A DNA stretch of 64,000 nucleotides, from contig NZ_CP126307.1 of NCBI RefSeq assembly GCF_030144325.1, forward strand, positions 4,244,001-4,308,000. The letters are read 5' to 3'. The DNA is from Bosea vestrisii. Lineage in GTDB: Bacteria > Pseudomonadota > Alphaproteobacteria > Rhizobiales > Beijerinckiaceae. The stretch's first letter is position 1. Every line of letters begins with the position of its first letter. Position numbers and translations under genes: made by a program. The notes under the pieces were generated by a model. The model was not told the origin of the DNA and searched no databases. It saw nothing but the letters and a program-made list of their open reading frames with translations. Below, piece by piece: positions 27,782-36,350 of this stretch.

Positions 27782-29461
27782 ATGTCCGAGACCACGAAGA
27801 CCGCCACCGATTTCAACGATCCGATCAACCTGCAGGTGATGTGGAACCGGCTGATCTTTATCGCCGACCAGGCCGATACCGTCCTCGGCCGCACCGCCTT
27901 CTCGCCGATCGTGCGCGAGAACCACGACTACGTCACGGTGCTGCTCGACAGCCGCGGTCGGGCGCTGGCCCAGTGCACCTGGTCGATTCCGGTCTTCATC
28001 ACCTCGTTGCCGGTCGCGGCGCAGACCTATTTCCTGCCGAAGTTTCCGGCGGAGACGCTGCAGGAGGGGGACGTGCTCGCCACCAACGATCCCGAAATCG
28101 GCACCGGCCATTTGCCCGACGTGACGATGATCACGCCGATCTTCAAGAACGGCAGGATCGTCGCCTATGCCGGCTCGATCGCGCATCTGCCCGATATCGG
28201 CGGCGCGCCGCTGCATTCGGAGGCCAGCGACATCTATGAGGAGGGCATCCGCTTCCCGATCGTGAAACTGCACCGCGCCGGCGTGCCCAACCAGGACGTG
28301 CTCGACATCATCGCGGCCTCCGTGCGGCTCCCGACCGAAGTGCTCGGCGATCTGGAATCCATGGTCGCGGCCAACAACGTCATGGGCCGCGAGCTGGTGA
28401 AGTTCCTCGACGAGTACGGCCTCGACGAGGTCGACGGTCTCGCCGATGCGATCCATTCGCGCTCGGAGGCTCAAATGCGCAAGGCGATCCGCGCCTGGCC
28501 CAACGGCCGCTACGAGGCGGAGGTCCTGCTCGACGGCTATCACGATGACATCACGCTCAAGGCCGCCGTCATCGTCGGCGACGAGACGGTCCATGTCGAC
28601 TATGCCGGCACCTCCGACCAGGTGCTGCACTCGATCAATTGCCGCACCAATTACCGCTACGCCCACTCCGTCTACGCGCTGAAATGCCTGCTCGACCCCG
28701 AGACGCCCAACAACGAGGGCTGCATCAGGCCCGTCACCGACGAGGCGCCGCTCGGCTCGATCCTCAACCCCGAAGCCTGGACGGCAGGAAACTCCCGCAA
28801 CCTGATCGGCCACGTCATCCCCTCGCTGATCTTCAAGGCGCTGGAGGGCATCGTTCCCGACAAGGTGATGGGCGACAGCGGCGGCGCCCCGATCTGGGCC
28901 GCCAATTGCGTGGGGCGTCGCGACGATGGTTCGCAATACGGTTCAGTCCAGAACTTCCATGGCGGCCAGGGCGCGCGTTCCGAGATCGACGGGTTGGACA
29001 CGCTCAGCTTCCCCTCCAACTGTAAGGTCACCGCGATCGAGATGTTTGAGATTGCGGTGCCCGTGCTGACGGAGTGCAAGGAGCTGATCGCCGATTCCGG
29101 CGGGGCCGGACAGCATCGCGGCGGGCTCGGCCAGCGCGTCATCCTCCGCAACCGCGCCAAGGCGCCAATGAACGTCTATCTCGCGACCGAACGGGTCCGT
29201 CACCCCTGCTTCGGGGTGGTGGACGGACAGTCGGGGACGCCCGGCAAGGTCGCCCGGAATGGGCAGGCACAGTTTCCGAAGGGCAAGGTCGTGCTTCAGA
29301 CGGGGGATCGCCTCGAGGTCGAAACGCCCGGCGGCGGCGGCTGGGGGAGGACGGCCGCACGCTCCGCCGACCTGATTGCGCAGGATCTGGCCGAGGGCCT
29401 GGTCACTCGTGAGGCGACGCGGCGCATCTACGGTGCCGCCTTTTCAGTGGCTGCCGAGTAA
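27782..29461 (+). CDS. hyuB: Hydantoinase B/oxoprolinase family protein
   Basis: A 559-residue B subunit of the hydantoinase/oxoprolinase family, partner of HyuA. Recognisable blocks are FNDPINLQVMWNRLIFIADQADTVLGRTAFSPIVRENHDY near the start, DVLATNDPEIGTGHLPDVTMITPIF, AHLPDIGGAPLHSEASDIYEEGIRFPIVKL, and GAGQHRGGLGQRVILRNRA with ETPGGGGWG near the end. In characterised members the A and B subunits together hydrolyse or carboxylate a cyclic amide, imide or ketone at the cost of ATP. Context does not fix which. The spacing to the SDR gene is 10 bases. Confidence 0.93.
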   Translation: MSETTKTATDFNDPINLQVMWNRLIFIADQADTVLGRTAFSPIVRENHDYVTVLLDSRGRALAQCTWSIPVFITSLPVAAQTYFLPKFPAETLQEGDVLATNDPEIGTGHLPDVTMITPIFKNGRIVAYAGSIAHLPDIGGAPLHSEASDIYEEGIRFPIVKLHRAGVPNQDVLDIIAASVRLPTEVLGDLESMVAANNVMGRELVKFLDEYGLDEVDGLADAIHSRSEAQMRKAIRAWPNGRYEAEVLLDGYHDDITLKAAVIVGDETVHVDYAGTSDQVLHSINCRTNYRYAHSVYALKCLLDPETPNNEGCIRPVTDEAPLGSILNPEAWTAGNSRNLIGHVIPSLIFKALEGIVPDKVMGDSGGAPIWAANCVGRRDDGSQYGSVQNFHGGQGARSEIDGLDTLSFPSNCKVTAIEMFEIAVPVLTECKELIADSGGAGQHRGGLGQRVILRNRAKAPMNVYLATERVRHPCFGVVDGQSGTPGKVARNGQAQFPKGKVVLQTGDRLEVETPGGGGWGRTAARSADLIAQDLAEGLVTREATRRIYGAAFSVAAE

Positions 29462-29471
29462 GGACGGAATC

Positions 29472-30275
29472 ATGGCTTTGCTCAAGGGCAAGATCGCTCT
29501 CGTCACGGGCGCAGGCACCGGAATCGGGCGCGAGAGCGCCATCCTGCTGGCACACGAGGGCGCAACCGTCGTGCTGACCGGGCGGCGCGCAGGCCCGCTC
29601 GACGAGGTCGCGCAGGCGATCGCCGGCGACGGCGGTAAAGCGGTTGTCCGCACGCTCGACATCGCCTCGCGGGGCGCGATCCTCGCGACCGTCGCGGCAA
29701 TCGAGGCGGAACTCGGCCCCATCGACATCCTGGTCAACAATGCCGGTAGCGCCAGCAAGGTGCTAAACGCCCGCTTTCTCTCCGAGGACGAGTGGAACGC
29801 GACGCTGAACGTCAACCTGACGGCCGTCTTCTCGCTGACGCAGGCGGTGCTGCCGTCAATGATCGCGCGCGGAGGCGGCACCATCATCACGGTGTCGTCG
29901 CTGGCGGCGCTGAACCCCAACCTGCTGGGCGGGGCGGCCTATGGCGCGGCCAAGGCCGGGGTGAAGAACTTCATGGGCTTCCTGCACAACACCTATCGCA
30001 ACCAGGGCATCCGCGCGACGACGATCCTGCCGGGCGAGACCGACACGCCGATCATGAACAACCGCGCCCGCCCGCCGCTGGCCGAAGAGCGCGCCATCAT
30101 GCTCGACGCTCATGACGTCGCACGCGCGGTGCTGCTGTGCGCGAGCCTGCAGCAGGGCGCCATGATCCCCGAACTGCACATCTGCCCGACGCGGATGCGC
30201 GATACCTCCGCCGATATCGAGACCGCGCGCTGGGTCGGCGCACCCGCCGACACGCCAGACATGCCCAAGCGCTGA
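29472..30275 (+). CDS. Short-chain dehydrogenase/reductase
   Basis: A 267-residue classical SDR. The NAD(P) motif is TGAGTGIG (about 13-20), followed by NNAG, the active-site serine in TVSSLAALN and the catalytic YxxxK as YGAAK. Substrate-loop residues ILPGETDTPIMNN follow. AAGGACGGA precedes the ATG at 29472; the longer frame from 29376 lies inside hyuB. It is the third enzyme of the putative catabolic run and would oxidise or reduce an alcohol/ketone intermediate between the HyuAB step and the aldolase. Confidence 0.92.
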   Translation: MALLKGKIALVTGAGTGIGRESAILLAHEGATVVLTGRRAGPLDEVAQAIAGDGGKAVVRTLDIASRGAILATVAAIEAELGPIDILVNNAGSASKVLNARFLSEDEWNATLNVNLTAVFSLTQAVLPSMIARGGGTIITVSSLAALNPNLLGGAAYGAAKAGVKNFMGFLHNTYRNQGIRATTILPGETDTPIMNNRARPPLAEERAIMLDAHDVARAVLLCASLQQGAMIPELHICPTRMRDTSADIETARWVGAPADTPDMPKR

Positions 30276-30288
30276 GATCAGGATCGAC

Positions 30289-30993
30289 ATGATGAACGGA
30301 GCCAAATTGCGCGAGCGCCTGAGCCAAGGCGAATGCATCAGCATGTTGACCAGCCACTATCTCTCGCCGGGTCACGCTGTCCGTCTCACTGAATTGGGCG
30401 CGGATTCAATTTTCCTCGATTGCGAGCACGGCACCTGGAGCTTCGAGGATGTCCGCCTGACCGCACAGGCGATCCGTGGAGCCGGTGGCGCCGCGATCGT
30501 CCGGCCCGACTGCCACCAGCGCTCCCTGCTGATTCGCTATCTCAACGCCGGCGCCGACGGGCTGATGGTGCCGATGATCGATACCGCCGAACAGGCGCGC
30601 GCCGTGGTCGATGCCGTTCGCTACGGCTGTTACGCCGACCATGAGAAACGGCTCGTCATCGGCATGATCGAGACGCTCGAGGCGATCGACGGGATCGACG
30701 CGCTGCTCGCGGTCGAAGGCATCGACGTCTTCTTCATCGGGCCGGGCGATCTCTCGCAGAACATGGGCTATCCACCGGCCCCGCCCTTCGGCCACCCGCG
30801 GCCGCAGCCGGTCATCGACAAGGTCGGCGAGGCCGTCTCGAAGATCCGCGCCGCCGGCAAGATCGCCGGTACGCTAGCGACTCTTGCGGAGATGCCCTAC
30901 TGGCGTCCCAAGGGCGTCCAACTCTTCTATCTGCACTCCGACCCGTTCCTGCGCGCCGGTATGACCGAAACGATCCGCCTGCTCGGTCCCTAG
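30289..30993 (+). CDS. HpcH/HpaI aldolase/citrate lyase family protein
   Basis: A 234-residue class II pyruvate aldolase of the HpcH/HpaI type. FLDCEHGTWSFEDVRLTAQAIRGAGG carries the conserved E-H-G motif with catalytic His. VRPDCHQRSLLIRYLNAGADGLMVPMIDTAEQA supplies the pyruvate-contact Arg, and FIGPGDLSQNMGY the metal-site Asp region. Such enzymes cleave 4-hydroxy-2-oxo acids to pyruvate plus an aldehyde. As the last gene of the plus-strand run it probably delivers carbon to central metabolism. The gap to the SDR gene is 13 bases, so it belongs to the same operon. Confidence 0.92.
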   Translation: MMNGAKLRERLSQGECISMLTSHYLSPGHAVRLTELGADSIFLDCEHGTWSFEDVRLTAQAIRGAGGAAIVRPDCHQRSLLIRYLNAGADGLMVPMIDTAEQARAVVDAVRYGCYADHEKRLVIGMIETLEAIDGIDALLAVEGIDVFFIGPGDLSQNMGYPPAPPFGHPRPQPVIDKVGEAVSKIRAAGKIAGTLATLAEMPYWRPKGVQLFYLHSDPFLRAGMTETIRLLGP

Positions 30994-30999
30994 GGGAAT

Positions 31000-31323
31000 A
31001 GGCCGCAGTTATGACTACCCTCGTGAAAAACGAAGGCATCAACCTACTTTTTGATTGGGCTTGCTATGAGTCAGCCGCAGTAACTGAGACATCTCGGCCA
31101 CCGAAATCTGCTCCAACACGATATACTGCAGGATCTGCATCCCGACCGAGTTCCACACGGCTCATCGAGGCTACCGTCATCACGTAAAGCTCCCAGCAAG
31201 CCCGCACTTAACACGAGTGACATCCCTAACGGGGAGACCTGTCGCGCAGCCCGATTGCTGGCACTCCGAACCAAAATTCGTGAAAGAATCTGGGTGCAAT
31301 GGCCCCCAATTGCCCGCGCGGTG
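31000..31323. other. Low-GC intergenic stretch without a recognisable gene
   Basis: The base composition drops relative to the flanking catabolic genes. A plus-strand ATG at 31011 opens 57 codons of unrecognised sequence. On the minus strand a short broken frame reads MQILQYIVLEQISVAEMSQLLRL, which looks helix-turn-helix-like but has no complete domain. I treat the region as debris left by mobile elements. Confidence 0.3.
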
Positions 31324-31400
31324 TAGCCCGATTAAGCGTCGTACGAGGCGTTGTGTAGCCCAATTTAGCGTTGTGAAGCGTGCGACGTTTAATCGGGCTA
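31324..31400. repeat. Three related ~21-bp repeats (two direct, one inverted), IS21-end-like
   Basis: Units at 31324-31344 and 31356-31376 run in the same direction (core TAGCCCGATTAAGCG and TAGCCCAATTTAGCG). A third at 31380-31400 is inverted and matches the first at 19 of 21 positions. Multiple terminal repeats of this size are a known feature of IS21-family ends, which is my tentative assignment. No istA/istB gene is present. Confidence 0.5.
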
Positions 31401-31442
31401 CAAAGTCCCCTCTGCACTGAAGATCAGCGATAGGGGCAGGCG

Positions 31443-31658
31443 AGCCGATCCGGCAATGTCTGGGACAACGCCGCCATGGAGCGCTTCTTCTCATCCCTGA
31501 AAACCGAACGCATCAAGGGCAAAATCAACCGGACGCGCGACGCCGCCAGGGCCGACGTGTTCGATTACATCGAGAGGTTCTACAACACGATCCGCAGGCA
31601 CTCGACCATCGGCTATCTCAGCCCGGCCGAGTTCGAAATAAAGGTGGGATTGGCTTAA
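31443..31658 (+). pseudogene. IS3-family transposase (OrfB) C-terminal fragment
   Basis: The frame reads SRSGNVWDNAAMERFFSSLKTERIKG and ends TIRRHSTIGYLSPAEFEIKVGLA. It is the standard C-terminal ~70 residues of an IS3-group transposase, with the catalytic Glu in the D-N-A-A-x-E segment. The upstream integrase core with the first two Asp residues is missing. DNA after the stop (to about 31686) resembles the right end of the same element. Non-functional. Confidence 0.85.
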
Positions 31659-31749
31659 CTGACCGTCCACGAAACCGGCAGCAGGCCAGCTTGCCATCAT
31701 TAGCCGGGGCCTGCCCAGGGGGGATGATTCTGCCAGCCGATGAGGTTGG

Positions 31750-32379
31750 CTAAAGCGAGAGCGTCGCCAGTTCGTCCAGAATTTCTTGCGGCACCTCATC
31801 GGCCGTCCAGCTGGGGACTAAGTCGCCCGTCATCATCCCCTGGGCGTGCGGGAACGACAGTTCGAACTCCCACCGTTGAAGAAACTTCGCTGTCAATGGA
31901 TGCCGGTCCTGCCGCCCCGAGGCTTCTAGCGCCGCGACCGCGGCTAGTCGCTTGTGCGCGGTGCGGACCAAAATTCTGGCTTCTACCGTACCGGAGTCAG
32001 CGGGACCGTCCAAAAGTGCCTCGCGATCCAGCTCAGGGTGCGCCCAGATGCGAAGCGTATCCCATGCGAGCTCGACGAGATCGCATTGCGTGAGAGCACT
32101 GCTGTCCACAACGTAAAAGGCGGGCAGCTGTCCGCATTGACGACCAAGCTTGTCGCGGACGAACTCGGTGAGCTCCGCCGCGCGAGCAAGGCTGAATTGG
32201 TGATGAGCTGCACCGACCACGGGGCGCGGGATTAGCGTCACGCCGGCCCGCTTTGGCCATAGCCGTAATGACAGCACGGGTTCGCGGACAGCGGTCCAAA
32301 CCACGCCTTCGACTATGAAGAGTGAGCGCTCGTAGAAAGCTTTGGCCTGGCCATAACGTCGGTCATGCAGGTCCTCCAC
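31750..32379 (-). CDS. Hypothetical protein, second gene of an overlapping pair
   Basis: A 209-residue unknown protein, GTG start, overlapping the end of the preceding gene by 17 bases in a different frame. It has no signal peptide or membrane span. It is moderately acidic and ends in EVPQEILDELATLSL. Segments such as SLRLWPKRAGVTLIPRPVVGAAHHQFSLARAAELTEFVRDKLG and AFYVVDSSALTQCDLVELAWDTLRIWAHPELD look like a folded globular domain, but I recognise no family. The overlap means either translational coupling or that the two genes are halves of one ~360-residue protein split by a frameshift near 32370. No homopolymer lies at the joint, unlike the other breaks in this window. Confidence 0.6.
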   Translation of the reverse strand: MEDLHDRRYGQAKAFYERSLFIVEGVVWTAVREPVLSLRLWPKRAGVTLIPRPVVGAAHHQFSLARAAELTEFVRDKLGRQCGQLPAFYVVDSSALTQCDLVELAWDTLRIWAHPELDREALLDGPADSGTVEARILVRTAHKRLAAVAALEASGRQDRHPLTAKFLQRWEFELSFPHAQGMMTGDLVPSWTADEVPQEILDELATLSL

Positions 32380-32809
32380 CGGGAACCGGCGTGATCCCGG
32401 TGGCTCGCGCGGCGCAAAAGTCAGTGAGGAAAACCGCCTCGCAGGCTTGCCGGGTTTCCTGCTTATGCTTCTTCCCGGTTTCCTCGATGGCGAGTTCCAC
32501 GATGTCGCGGGGCACGAGGCACAGATATAGCAAGTCCGACATCACAGGATGGGCCGTTTTGGGGACTAGTCTGACGATGTGCCGGAGCTCCTGATGATGG
32601 TGAAAGAGGTTCCGCAAGCACTTCAGCGCCAAGAATTCCTGGACGTGGAAGAGTGTTTTCCCGCAGTCAATTTCCAGCCGGTCGCTGAGGCTGTGGGCCG
32701 CCTCGAGGAGCGCGAACAGCGAATCTCTGTCCGGCGCAAGGGAATGCCTCAAATAGACGCGAAAGAGGCGTTCGCCGGCTGGGCCTGCTGAGTTTCGTTT
32801 CTTGCTCAT
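32363..32809 (-). CDS. Hypothetical protein, first gene of the pair; HEPN-like motif
   Basis: A 148-residue unknown protein from the ATG at 32809 (a GTG five codons earlier is possible; neither has a clear ribosome site). It is rich in helix-forming residues and His/Cys. The segment LKCLRNLFHHHQELRHIV contains R-N-x3-H/R-N-x4-H, the kind of motif that defines HEPN-superfamily ribonucleases, in a helical context. That is a weak, by-eye match. The gene lies between IS debris and a divergent KfrA-N-like mini-ORF, an accessory setting. Function unknown. Confidence 0.55.
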   Translation of the reverse strand: MSKKRNSAGPAGERLFRVYLRHSLAPDRDSLFALLEAAHSLSDRLEIDCGKTLFHVQEFLALKCLRNLFHHHQELRHIVRLVPKTAHPVMSDLLYLCLVPRDIVELAIEETGKKHKQETRQACEAVFLTDFCAARATGITPVPGGGPA

Positions 32810-32914
32810 ACGAAAAGCCGACACAAGAGCTCGGCGCGATTCAAGGATTGGCGTCGCATTTCAACGGGATTTTCACCCGTCTTCCTTAGCTCGAAATTGG
32901 CTGAGGAGTTCGAG

Positions 32915-33055
32915 ATGCCTACCAAACGAGAAGTTTGGCTTGCCGCAGATGGCCTGCGGGAGAAGTCAGAGCCGGTTTCAGTTCGCAGCGTTCGGGCTAT
33001 CGCTCGCGCATCGACCAGGCAGCGCAGGCAGCGTGATCGCCCCAATCCATGCTGA
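32915..33055 (+). CDS. Small protein resembling the KfrA N-terminal DNA-binding domain (46 aa)
   Basis: An ATG at 32915 with a strong GAGGAG six bases upstream opens a 46-codon frame too short for most gene callers. Residues 4-28 (KREVWLAADGLREKSEPV then RSVRA) match the start of the KfrA N-terminal DNA-binding domain, typically REEVxAAADALxxxGxxPTVRAVRxxLG. The rest of the domain and the long coiled coil are absent; the end is Arg-rich (STRQRRQRDRPNPC). It may be a truncated plasmid- or integron-derived kfrA, or a true micro-regulator of the divergent unknown pair. Confidence 0.5.
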   Translation: MPTKREVWLAADGLREKSEPVSVRSVRAIARASTRQRRQRDRPNPC

Positions 33056-33142
33056 AAGGTTAACGAAACCATTCAAACCATTCGGCATCCTCGCGGATGG
33101 GGCGAACGCTTTTTCAAGAGGGTGGATGCTAGATCGGATGGC

Positions 33143-35239
33143 ATGATCGAGCCGCTGTCCCCACTCGCCTTGCTGGCCGGCGCCGCCTTCGCCGCTGCCG
33201 TGGCCTGCGCCTTCATCGCGATCCGGCTGCTGCGGGAGCGCCAGCAGGTCACGCGGCAGGCGAAGGCGCTGACGCGTGACGTCGAGAAGCTGAGTGACCG
33301 GCTCTGGGAGCTGGCCGACAGCGAGGAGCGCTATCGCAGCCTGATCGAGGCGCAAGGCGACCTGATCGTGCGCCGCAGCGAAGGCCGGATCATTTACGCC
33401 AATGCCGCCTATGCGGCGCTCATCGGCATGACCGAGGCCGAGGCCGTCGGCAGCAGCGAGCAGCCGCGCGTACGCAGCGCTCGTCCCGTGCAGGTGCTGC
33501 CGGGCGGGGCCCGGGTTTTCGACGAATGCATCGAGACGGACGGCGGCGAGCGTTGGCTGGCCTGGGTCGAGACGATCGTTCCGGTCGCCGCGGGCCAGAC
33601 CGTACTGCAACGCGTCGGTCGCGAGATCAGCGGGCGCATTGCTGCCGAAACAGCCCTGGAGGAGGCGCGCAGCAAGGCGGAGGAGGCGAGCGCTGCCAAG
33701 TCGCGCTTCCTGGCGACGGTCAGTCATGAATTCCGGACGCCGCTCAATGGCATTCTCGGCATGGCCGACCTGCTCGGCGACACCAGGCTCGATCCGGAGC
33801 AGAGTACCTATGTCAAGGCGCTGCGGACATCGGGTGAAGCCCTGCTCGGCCTTGTCGACGACATCCTCGATTTCGCCAAGGTCGAGGCCGGCAAGCTCGA
33901 GCTCGCCGATGCGCCGTTCGATCCCGCTACGCTGATCGAGGACGTCACCGAGCTGATGGCGCCTCGCGCCCAGGCCAAGGGTATCGAGATCTCCACCCTG
34001 CTCGCGCCGGACCTCCCGCGGCGGCTCCTCGGCGACGCCGAACGCCTGCGCCAGATCCTGCTCAACCTCGTCGGCAATGGCGTGAAGTTCACCCAGGAGG
34101 GCGGGGTGGGGATCGAGGCCGAGATCGCTGGCGGCGAGATCGTGATGACCATCGCCGATACCGGTCAGGGCATCCCGGCGGAGCGCCTGATGACGATCTT
34201 CGAGGAGTTCGAGCAGGGCGGAATGACCGGGCATCGCGAGCATGCCGGCACCGGCCTTGGCCTCGCCATCGCGCGCCGGGTCGCCCGTGCCATGGGTGGG
34301 GATATCGAGGCAAGCAACCGCAAGAGCGGTGGTGCGCTGTTCCGGCTGGCCCTGCCGTTGCGAACCGGCGCTGCCGTAGGCGTAACACCCGAATCGCCGG
34401 ACTGGCGGGGTAGGCGCATCCTGATCGCTTCGTCGGCGCCGTTTAGCGCCACCCATATTGCGGCCTGTCTCGAACGGACGGGAGCACATGTCCGGCGGGC
34501 TGGCGATCACGCGCTGGCGCTGGCGGAGCTCGCCAGTGATTCTGCTCTATCCGCGGTGTTGGTCGACAGCAATCTGCCGGGTGGCGAGGTCCAGGCACTG
34601 GCGGCCGCAGCGCGCCGGGCCGGCGTCGCCGATATCGTGATCATGCTGGCGCCGGCCGAGCGCCGCAGCTTCGGCTCGCCCTACGCCGCCGGCTTCACCG
34701 GCTTTCTCGTCAAGCCGGTCCGGGCTCGCTCGCTGCAGGTGCGGCTCGATCCGGTTGAGCGCTCGCAGAGCGGGGGCGATGTGGCGCCTGCTGCCGATCC
34801 TTCGATACAGCCGCCTGGTGCCGGCCTGCGGGTTCTCGTCGCCGAGGACAATGAAATCAATGCGCTGCTGTTGACCCGCACCCTGGAGAGGCTCGGCTGC
34901 ACGGCGGTGTGGGCGCGCGATGGCGGTGAGGCCACTCGCCTCGTCGAGGCCACCCTCGGTGGAGCAGGGCAGGGCTTCGATCTCGTCCTGCTCGACATTC
35001 GCATGCCGGTTCAGGACGGGCTTTCCGTCGCGCGCCGGATTCGCACCATTGAGGCGATGCTCGGCACCGGGCGGCTGCCAATCCTCGCCGTGACCGCCGA
35101 TACGGCGGAGGAGGATCGTCGGCAGGCGCTCGCCGCGGGAATGGACGATTGCCTGGCTAAACCACTGTCGCGCGAGCAGCTGCGCGGCTGGATCGACCGT
35201 ATTTCAGGCTTGCGAACGGCGCAGTTGCTCTCCGCCTGA
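33143..35239 (+). CDS. Hybrid sensor histidine kinase/response regulator
   Basis: A 698-residue membrane-anchored kinase. Domains in order: one N-terminal transmembrane span (about 5-27), a coiled linker, PAS (about 60-150), HisKA with phosphoacceptor His in FLATVSHEFRTPLNG (about 195), HATPase with NGVKFTQEGG (N box) and GTGLGLAIARR (G box), a degenerate receiver-like domain (about 425-530) and a C-terminal receiver whose phosphoacceptor Asp lies in LVLLDIRMP. The degenerate domain lacks a clear acceptor Asp context (VLVDSNLPG is the nearest). The start at 33143 is an ATG; a GTG at 33122 is possible. The downstream GNAT gene is 147 bp away. The signal is unknown. Confidence 0.9.
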   Translation: MIEPLSPLALLAGAAFAAAVACAFIAIRLLRERQQVTRQAKALTRDVEKLSDRLWELADSEERYRSLIEAQGDLIVRRSEGRIIYANAAYAALIGMTEAEAVGSSEQPRVRSARPVQVLPGGARVFDECIETDGGERWLAWVETIVPVAAGQTVLQRVGREISGRIAAETALEEARSKAEEASAAKSRFLATVSHEFRTPLNGILGMADLLGDTRLDPEQSTYVKALRTSGEALLGLVDDILDFAKVEAGKLELADAPFDPATLIEDVTELMAPRAQAKGIEISTLLAPDLPRRLLGDAERLRQILLNLVGNGVKFTQEGGVGIEAEIAGGEIVMTIADTGQGIPAERLMTIFEEFEQGGMTGHREHAGTGLGLAIARRVARAMGGDIEASNRKSGGALFRLALPLRTGAAVGVTPESPDWRGRRILIASSAPFSATHIAACLERTGAHVRRAGDHALALAELASDSALSAVLVDSNLPGGEVQALAAAARRAGVADIVIMLAPAERRSFGSPYAAGFTGFLVKPVRARSLQVRLDPVERSQSGGDVAPAADPSIQPPGAGLRVLVAEDNEINALLLTRTLERLGCTAVWARDGGEATRLVEATLGGAGQGFDLVLLDIRMPVQDGLSVARRIRTIEAMLGTGRLPILAVTADTAEEDRRQALAAGMDDCLAKPLSREQLRGWIDRISGLRTAQLLSA

Positions 35240-35386
35240 ACCGGATCGCGGTCCCGGAGCCTGATCGGCGCGTGCTCCGGCGGTTGGCTTCGTCATCGCT
35301 CTGACGTAGTTTTGTCGCGATCTCGTAAGACGGTCGGCGCAGGGATGTCATGTGCCGACCCGAGATCGCAGAGGGACAGACCGTCT

Positions 35387-36343
35387 ATGGAGCGCGACGT
35401 TTTTCCGGGTCTTCGTCAGCCGGCAAAGCAGAAACCGGCCGGCCAGGCCTTGTTGCAGCGCTTCTCGCCGTCCAATCTGTTTGCGGCCGGAAAGCAACTC
35501 GGTGGCTTCGGTTTCCCTGGTCCCGACGCGCTATCCGGCACGCTCGGCCGTTCCGGCTCGCTCGAAGTCAGGCTGGCCCGCGGCCCGCGCGAGATCTGGC
35601 GAGCCCAGCGCCTGCGCTACCGTGTCTTCTACCAGGAGATGTCGGCCAAGCCCGACGTGGTCTCGCGCATGTTCCGGCGCGATGCCGACCGATTCGATGC
35701 GGTCTGCGACCATCTTCTCGTCATCGACCACGCCGCACGCGGCCGTTTCGGCGGCATCAAGCCCAAGGTCGTCGGCACCTATCGGCTGATGCGCGAAGGC
35801 TCGGCCGCCAAGCTCGGCGGCTTCTATACCCAAGGTGAATTCGACATCGCGCCGCTCATGGCCCGGCATCCCGAGTCGCGTTTCCTTGAGCTCGGCCGCT
35901 CTTGCGTGCTGAAGCCCTATCGCACCAAGAAGACGGTGGAGCTGCTCTGGCACGGCATCTGGGCCTATTGCCGGCATCACCGCATCGACGCGATGTTCGG
36001 CTGCGCCAGCTTTGACGGCGTTGACCCTGACATGCTGGCGCTACCGCTGAGCTTCATCCACCACCACGCCACCGCGCAAGGCGAATGGCAGGTGGCGGCT
36101 CGGCCTGAGCGCCAGGTCGCGATGGATCGCCTGCCAGCCGGCATGATCGATGCCAAGCTCGCGCTGAAATGCCTGCCGCCGCTGGTGAAGGGCTATCTGC
36201 GCGTTGGTGCCCGCTTCGGCTCCGGCGCGGTGATCGACAAGCAGTTCGGCACGACCGACGTGCTGGTCATCCTGCCGGTCACCGCGATCGACCGGCGCTA
36301 TATCGAATATCTCGACGGCGAGGCCGGGCGTTACGCCGCCTGA
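35387..36343 (+). CDS. GNAT-family acyltransferase (OlsB/hemolysin-like)
   Basis: A 318-residue protein of the GNAT acyl-ACP-dependent family that contains OlsB, the lyso-ornithine lipid synthase. Typical segments are EVRLARGPREIWRAQRLRYRVFYQEM, FDAVCDHLLVID, VGTYRLMREG, FLELGRSCVLKPYRTKKTVELLWHGIWAYCRHHRIDAMFGCASFDG and DKQFGTTDVLVILP. The N-terminal ~60 residues before this core are variable. The start at 35387 has GAGGGA upstream. No olsA acyltransferase is adjacent, so an ornithine-lipid role is only probable. The convergent gene at 36351 ends 8 bp away. Confidence 0.85.
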   Translation: MERDVFPGLRQPAKQKPAGQALLQRFSPSNLFAAGKQLGGFGFPGPDALSGTLGRSGSLEVRLARGPREIWRAQRLRYRVFYQEMSAKPDVVSRMFRRDADRFDAVCDHLLVIDHAARGRFGGIKPKVVGTYRLMREGSAAKLGGFYTQGEFDIAPLMARHPESRFLELGRSCVLKPYRTKKTVELLWHGIWAYCRHHRIDAMFGCASFDGVDPDMLALPLSFIHHHATAQGEWQVAARPERQVAMDRLPAGMIDAKLALKCLPPLVKGYLRVGARFGSGAVIDKQFGTTDVLVILPVTAIDRRYIEYLDGEAGRYAA

Positions 36344-36350
36344 TTCGCGG

